A DNA stretch of 64,000 nucleotides, from positions 62,001 to 126,000 of the forward strand of contig NZ_JAUSBN010000047.1 in NCBI RefSeq assembly GCF_030651995.1, in the 5' to 3' direction. The translations under genes and the position numbers were made by a program. The stretch's first letter is position 1. Every line of letters starts with the position of its first letter. This stretch comes from Reyranella sp. Its GTDB lineage: Bacteria; Pseudomonadota; Alphaproteobacteria; Reyranellales; Reyranellaceae. Below are positions 61,377 through 64,000 of the stretch, piece after piece. The notes under the pieces were generated by a model. It made no database searches, was not told the origin of the DNA, and saw nothing but the letters and a program-made list of their open reading frames with translations.

Positions 61377-62228
61377 ATGCGTCCTCGCCACCGGCGAAAC
61401 TTGCTGCAAGTCTTCGCCGGTGGCGTAGCTTTCGCTACCGTGACCACAGCCACCGCCACTCCGACGTCAACGATTGCCCTGCTTCATCTCGCGCCCCTGC
61501 CCGGGGAGCTCGCGGCGAACAGGTCCGCCCTCGAGCAGGCCGTGCGCCGGGCCGCGGCGAGCGGCGCCCGGCTGATCGTCACGCCCGAGCTTGCCGTGAG
61601 CGGCTATGGGTTTCGCGACCTCGTGGGCACCGACTGGATCGCGAGCGGGCAATCCGCGCTGTTCACCTGGGCCGGCGCGCTCGCTCTCGAACACAAGGCG
61701 TCCTTGGTGCTCGGCACCCCGGAGGCCGCACCGGAGAACGGTGCCTTATTCAACAGCATGGTGCTGTTCGCCCCGAAGGGCTCGGCAGTGGGCCGGCACC
61801 GCAAGGTGAACGCTTTGCGAATGGGGTCGGAATCCTGGTCGACGCCGGGTGATCGTCCCACGGTGCTGACGGTCGACGGCATCGGCCGGGTCGGCTTCTT
61901 CGTCTGCGCCGACATGTATTCGACCCGTCTCGTCGACGAGACCGCGGTCCAGGGCGTCGACCTGCTTCTGTCCGCCGCCGCCTGGGCACCGGGCCTTCAC
62001 GGCCCCGACGGCGAATGGGAACGCGCGTCCGCGACGACCGGCCGGCCCGTCCTCGTCTGCAATCGCACCGGCCGGGATGTCCTCGATTTCGAGGCGGCCC
62101 GATCGGTCGCCGCCATCGACGGCGCGATCGCCTTCTCCCACGCCTCGCCCGAACCGAGGATCGCGCTGGTCGACTGGACGCCGGGGACACGCCACCTAAC
62201 CAACTGGCGCGTTGCCGCGGCGGCCTAA
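61377..62228 (+). CDS. Carbon-nitrogen hydrolase (nitrilase superfamily), probably exported, 283 aa
   Basis: The nitrilase triad is Glu in 'VTPELAVSGYGF', Lys in 'GRHRKVNALR' and Cys in 'GFFVCADMYST'. The N-terminus 'HRRNLLQVFAGGVAFATVTTATA' resembles a Tat signal (RR followed by a hydrophobic stretch), so the enzyme may act in the periplasm, unusual for the family. It lies between btuB and the btuF-like gene within a riboswitch-led B12 uptake locus. An amidase or deamidase acting on corrinoids or on another ligand is a possibility only. A palindromic repeat follows. Confidence 0.85.
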   Translation: MRPRHRRNLLQVFAGGVAFATVTTATATPTSTIALLHLAPLPGELAANRSALEQAVRRAAASGARLIVTPELAVSGYGFRDLVGTDWIASGQSALFTWAGALALEHKASLVLGTPEAAPENGALFNSMVLFAPKGSAVGRHRKVNALRMGSESWSTPGDRPTVLTVDGIGRVGFFVCADMYSTRLVDETAVQGVDLLLSAAAWAPGLHGPDGEWERASATTGRPVLVCNRTGRDVLDFEAARSVAAIDGAIAFSHASPEPRIALVDWTPGTRHLTNWRVAAAA

Positions 62229-62273
62229 GGCAGTGAGATCATGCAGATTGGATTGAAGACACCCCAACAAAGA

Positions 62274-62385
62274 CCTCATCCTGAGGAGCGCTCCGCAGGA
62301 GCGCGTCTCGAAGGATGGGCGCGAGCACCCCGTCCGTTGCCCATCCTTCGAGACGCCGCGCGACGCGCGGCTCCTCAGGATGAGG
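62274..62385. repeat. Palindromic intergenic repeat, family A, copy 2
   Basis: Arms 'cctcatcctgaggagcgctc' and '...gcggctcctcaggatgagg', with inner 'gtctcgaaggatgggc' facing 'gcccatccttcgagac'. Nearly identical to 19992-20102. It lies inside the B12 uptake locus, between the nitrilase-like and btuF-like genes. Confidence 0.87.
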
Positions 62386-62404
62386 TTGTTGTCGAACTTT
62401 GACG

Positions 62405-63223
62405 ATGGCGCTCCTCCGCAGCTTCGCTAGCTTTGTGCTGCTATTCTTGGCCCTCCCGGCCGCCGCGCAGACCCCGCAGCGGGTGGTCACCCTCAATCTC
62501 TGCCTCGATCAGATGGCCCTGCGTCTTGCCGCGCCCGGACAACTCGTGGGTGTCAGCTACCTCTCGCAGGACCCGCGCCTCTCCGCGCTGGCCGACCAGG
62601 CTGGCGCCCTCGCCCCGGTGCGCGATTCCTTCGAATCGATCCTGACCCTCCGGCCCGACCTCGTGATCCTGGGCCAGGGCTCGCACGCTTCCCTGAAGCG
62701 GCTGCTGCGAGGGGCAGGGGTGCAAATCCTCGAATTGCCGTGGGCGACGTCGATCGGCGAAGCCGAGAGCGTCATCGAGCAGATGGCGACGGCACTGGGC
62801 CGCGAAGAAGTGGGCCGAAGCCTGATCGCCGGCATGCAGGTGGAGCGTCGCCGGCTGACCTGGACAGGCGCTCCCCTCGGCACGGCGGTCTATCTCGAGG
62901 CCAATCGCGGCACGTCGGGGAAGGACAGCCTGATGGACGAACTGCTGCGACTCTCCGGTTACCGCAATCTCGCCGCCGAGCTCGGCATCGGCTCCTTCGG
63001 CCGCCTGTCGCTCGAAACCGTTCTCGCCGGCCAACCCGACCTCGTGGTGTTCGACGGGACCGCCAATGACAACCCGGCCCGGGCCACCGAGTTCGTCGGC
63101 CATCACGCCCTGCTCGCCCTGGCGGGCAAGACGAAGCTCGCGTCGGTGCCGACCCGATTTTCAATCTGCGCCGGCCCGGACAATTTCGAGGTCATGCGAC
63201 GCCTGGCAGAGGCACGGCGATGA
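62405..63223 (+). CDS. btuF: Cobalamin ABC transporter substrate-binding protein, BtuF-like, 272 aa
   Basis: Signal peptide (FLALPAAAQ), then a Class III binding-protein fold with 'RVVTLNLCLDQMALRLAAP' (in part), 'ILTLRPDLVILGQGSHASLKRLL' (in part) and 'LSLETVLAGQPDLVVFDG'. The family binds B12 or iron-siderophores; the upstream riboswitch and btuB favour cobalamin. ATG 62405 is in frame with a TTG at 62399. It overlaps the permease start (ATGA). Confidence 0.82.
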   Translation: MALLRSFASFVLLFLALPAAAQTPQRVVTLNLCLDQMALRLAAPGQLVGVSYLSQDPRLSALADQAGALAPVRDSFESILTLRPDLVILGQGSHASLKRLLRGAGVQILELPWATSIGEAESVIEQMATALGREEVGRSLIAGMQVERRRLTWTGAPLGTAVYLEANRGTSGKDSLMDELLRLSGYRNLAAELGIGSFGRLSLETVLAGQPDLVVFDGTANDNPARATEFVGHHALLALAGKTKLASVPTRFSICAGPDNFEVMRRLAEARR

Positions 63224-64000
63224 ACCGCTGGCTCCTCCTGCTGATCGCGGCGCTCTACCTCCTGTCCCTGGCGGTCGGTCCGGCCTGGTGGCCGTGGCGC
63301 CTCGGCAACGAGGTCGGCTGGGCCATCGTCTGGGAGCTGCGCCTGCCCCGCGCCACCCTCGGCCTGCTGATCGGCGGTGTGCTGGGCCTGAGCGGTGCGG
63401 TGCTGCAGGGCTGGCTGCGCAATCCGCTGGCCGAGCCCGGCGTCATCGGCGTGTCGGCGTGTGCGGGTTTCGCCGCCGTCTGCGCCTTCTACAGCGGCCT
63501 CGCCGCCGCCTTTGCGCTGGCGCTGCCACTGGCGGGCATCGCCGGTGCGGCCGTCGCGGTCGCGCTGCTGATGGGCGCGGTGCGGTCGGGGACGGGAACC
63601 GTATCGCTGCTGCTGATGGGCGTGGCGATCAATGCCATCGCCGCGGCCCTGATCTCCCTGGTCCTGGCCCTGTCCCCGAACCCCTTCGCCTACCAGGAGA
63701 TCTCGCTCTGGCTGGCCGGCTCGATCGTCGACCGCGACCTGCACTACCTCGCGATGGCCGCGCCCTTCATGATTCTGGGCGCAGCCATCGTGCTGGGGGC
63801 CGGCCGCTGGATCGACGCCCTGTCGCTGGGGGAGGACACGGCGCGCAGCCTCGGCGCCGATACGAGATCGCTGGGCCTCAGGCTCACCCTCGGTGTCGGG
63901 CTGATGGTGGGAGCCGCCACATCGGTCGCGGGGGTCATCGGCTTCGTCGGCCTGATCGCGCCTCATCTCGTCCGCGCCAAGGTCGGCTTCCGCCCGGGGG
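63220..64000 (+). CDS. btuC: FecCD-family ABC permease, BtuC-like (partial)
   Basis: Reads MNRWLLLLIAALYLLSLAVG, followed by 'LRLPRATLGLLIGGVLGLSGAVLQGWLRNPLAEPGVIGVS' seen in pieces (RLPRATLGLLIGG, LQGWLRNPLAEPG), the hallmark of FecCD/BtuC permeases. It continues past the right edge, with 'GVIGFVGLIAPHLVRA' still in frame. It would form the inner-membrane channel for the BtuF-like protein; the ATPase is presumably beyond the window. Confidence 0.92.
   Translation, partial: MNRWLLLLIAALYLLSLAVGPAWWPWRLGNEVGWAIVWELRLPRATLGLLIGGVLGLSGAVLQGWLRNPLAEPGVIGVSACAGFAAVCAFYSGLAAAFALALPLAGIAGAAVAVALLMGAVRSGTGTVSLLLMGVAINAIAAALISLVLALSPNPFAYQEISLWLAGSIVDRDLHYLAMAAPFMILGAAIVLGAGRWIDALSLGEDTARSLGADTRSLGLRLTLGVGLMVGAATSVAGVIGFVGLIAPHLVRAKVGFRPG

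Overview
The window reads as ordinary chromosome of a GC-rich alphaproteobacterium. The evidence is the order DUF3576 lipoprotein / leuS / holA / parB / parA / rsmG / mnmG, the hrcA // rph-rdgB-hemW arrangement, the Tim44-like gene next to mltA, and a large Gram-negative porin. A Reyranella- or Rhodospirillales-like host is a guess from gene content, not a measurement. Genes are dense, many joined by 1-4 bp stop/start overlaps. I see no rRNA, tRNA, CRISPR array, phage or insertion sequence.

Layout. 1-7794 (minus): a tightly coupled run of four glycosyltransferases, a histidine phosphatase, a NodB-like deacetylase, a small membrane protein and the start of a fused dipeptide-type ABC ATPase. 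7965-11670 (plus, divergent): a large ABC transporter with a strongly altered nucleotide-binding domain, a cyclic-nucleotide-binding protein and a small methyltransferase. Together these two arms look like an uncharacterised glycoconjugate synthesis and transport system. 11675-19961: housekeeping and stress genes (GlsB-like protein, xthA, zinc peptidase, FAH-family hydrolase, L,D-transpeptidase, hrcA, rph, rdgB, hemW, a solute-binding protein). 20256-27526: a GntR regulator divergent from a complete BMP-type (nucleoside-like) ABC importer that carries a biuret-hydrolase-like enzyme and a second cysteine hydrolase. 27527-36852: hspQ, a metallo-hydrolase, methyltransferases, a membrane class III cyclase, a Tim44-domain protein, mltA and the lutABC lactate-oxidation genes. 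36929-46405: porin, DUF3576 lipoprotein, an OmpR-type regulator, three small secreted proteins, and a 1602-residue hybrid kinase with eight PAS-like repeats.

46505-58421: leuS, a 56-residue protein, holA, an encapsulin shell with its ferritin-like cargo, a lipoprotein, rutBCD without rutA, and parB-parA-rsmG-mnmG with two perfect parS sites inside mnmG and rsmG. This places the window near the replication origin, though no oriC was recognised. 59165-64000: a cobalamin riboswitch leading into btuB, an exported nitrilase-like enzyme, a BtuF-like binding protein and a BtuC-like permease cut by the window end.

Several intergenic gaps hold long palindromic elements of at least four related families, one of them a mosaic of two families. 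All coordinates were read by eye. Family names come from motif recognition, not database searches.
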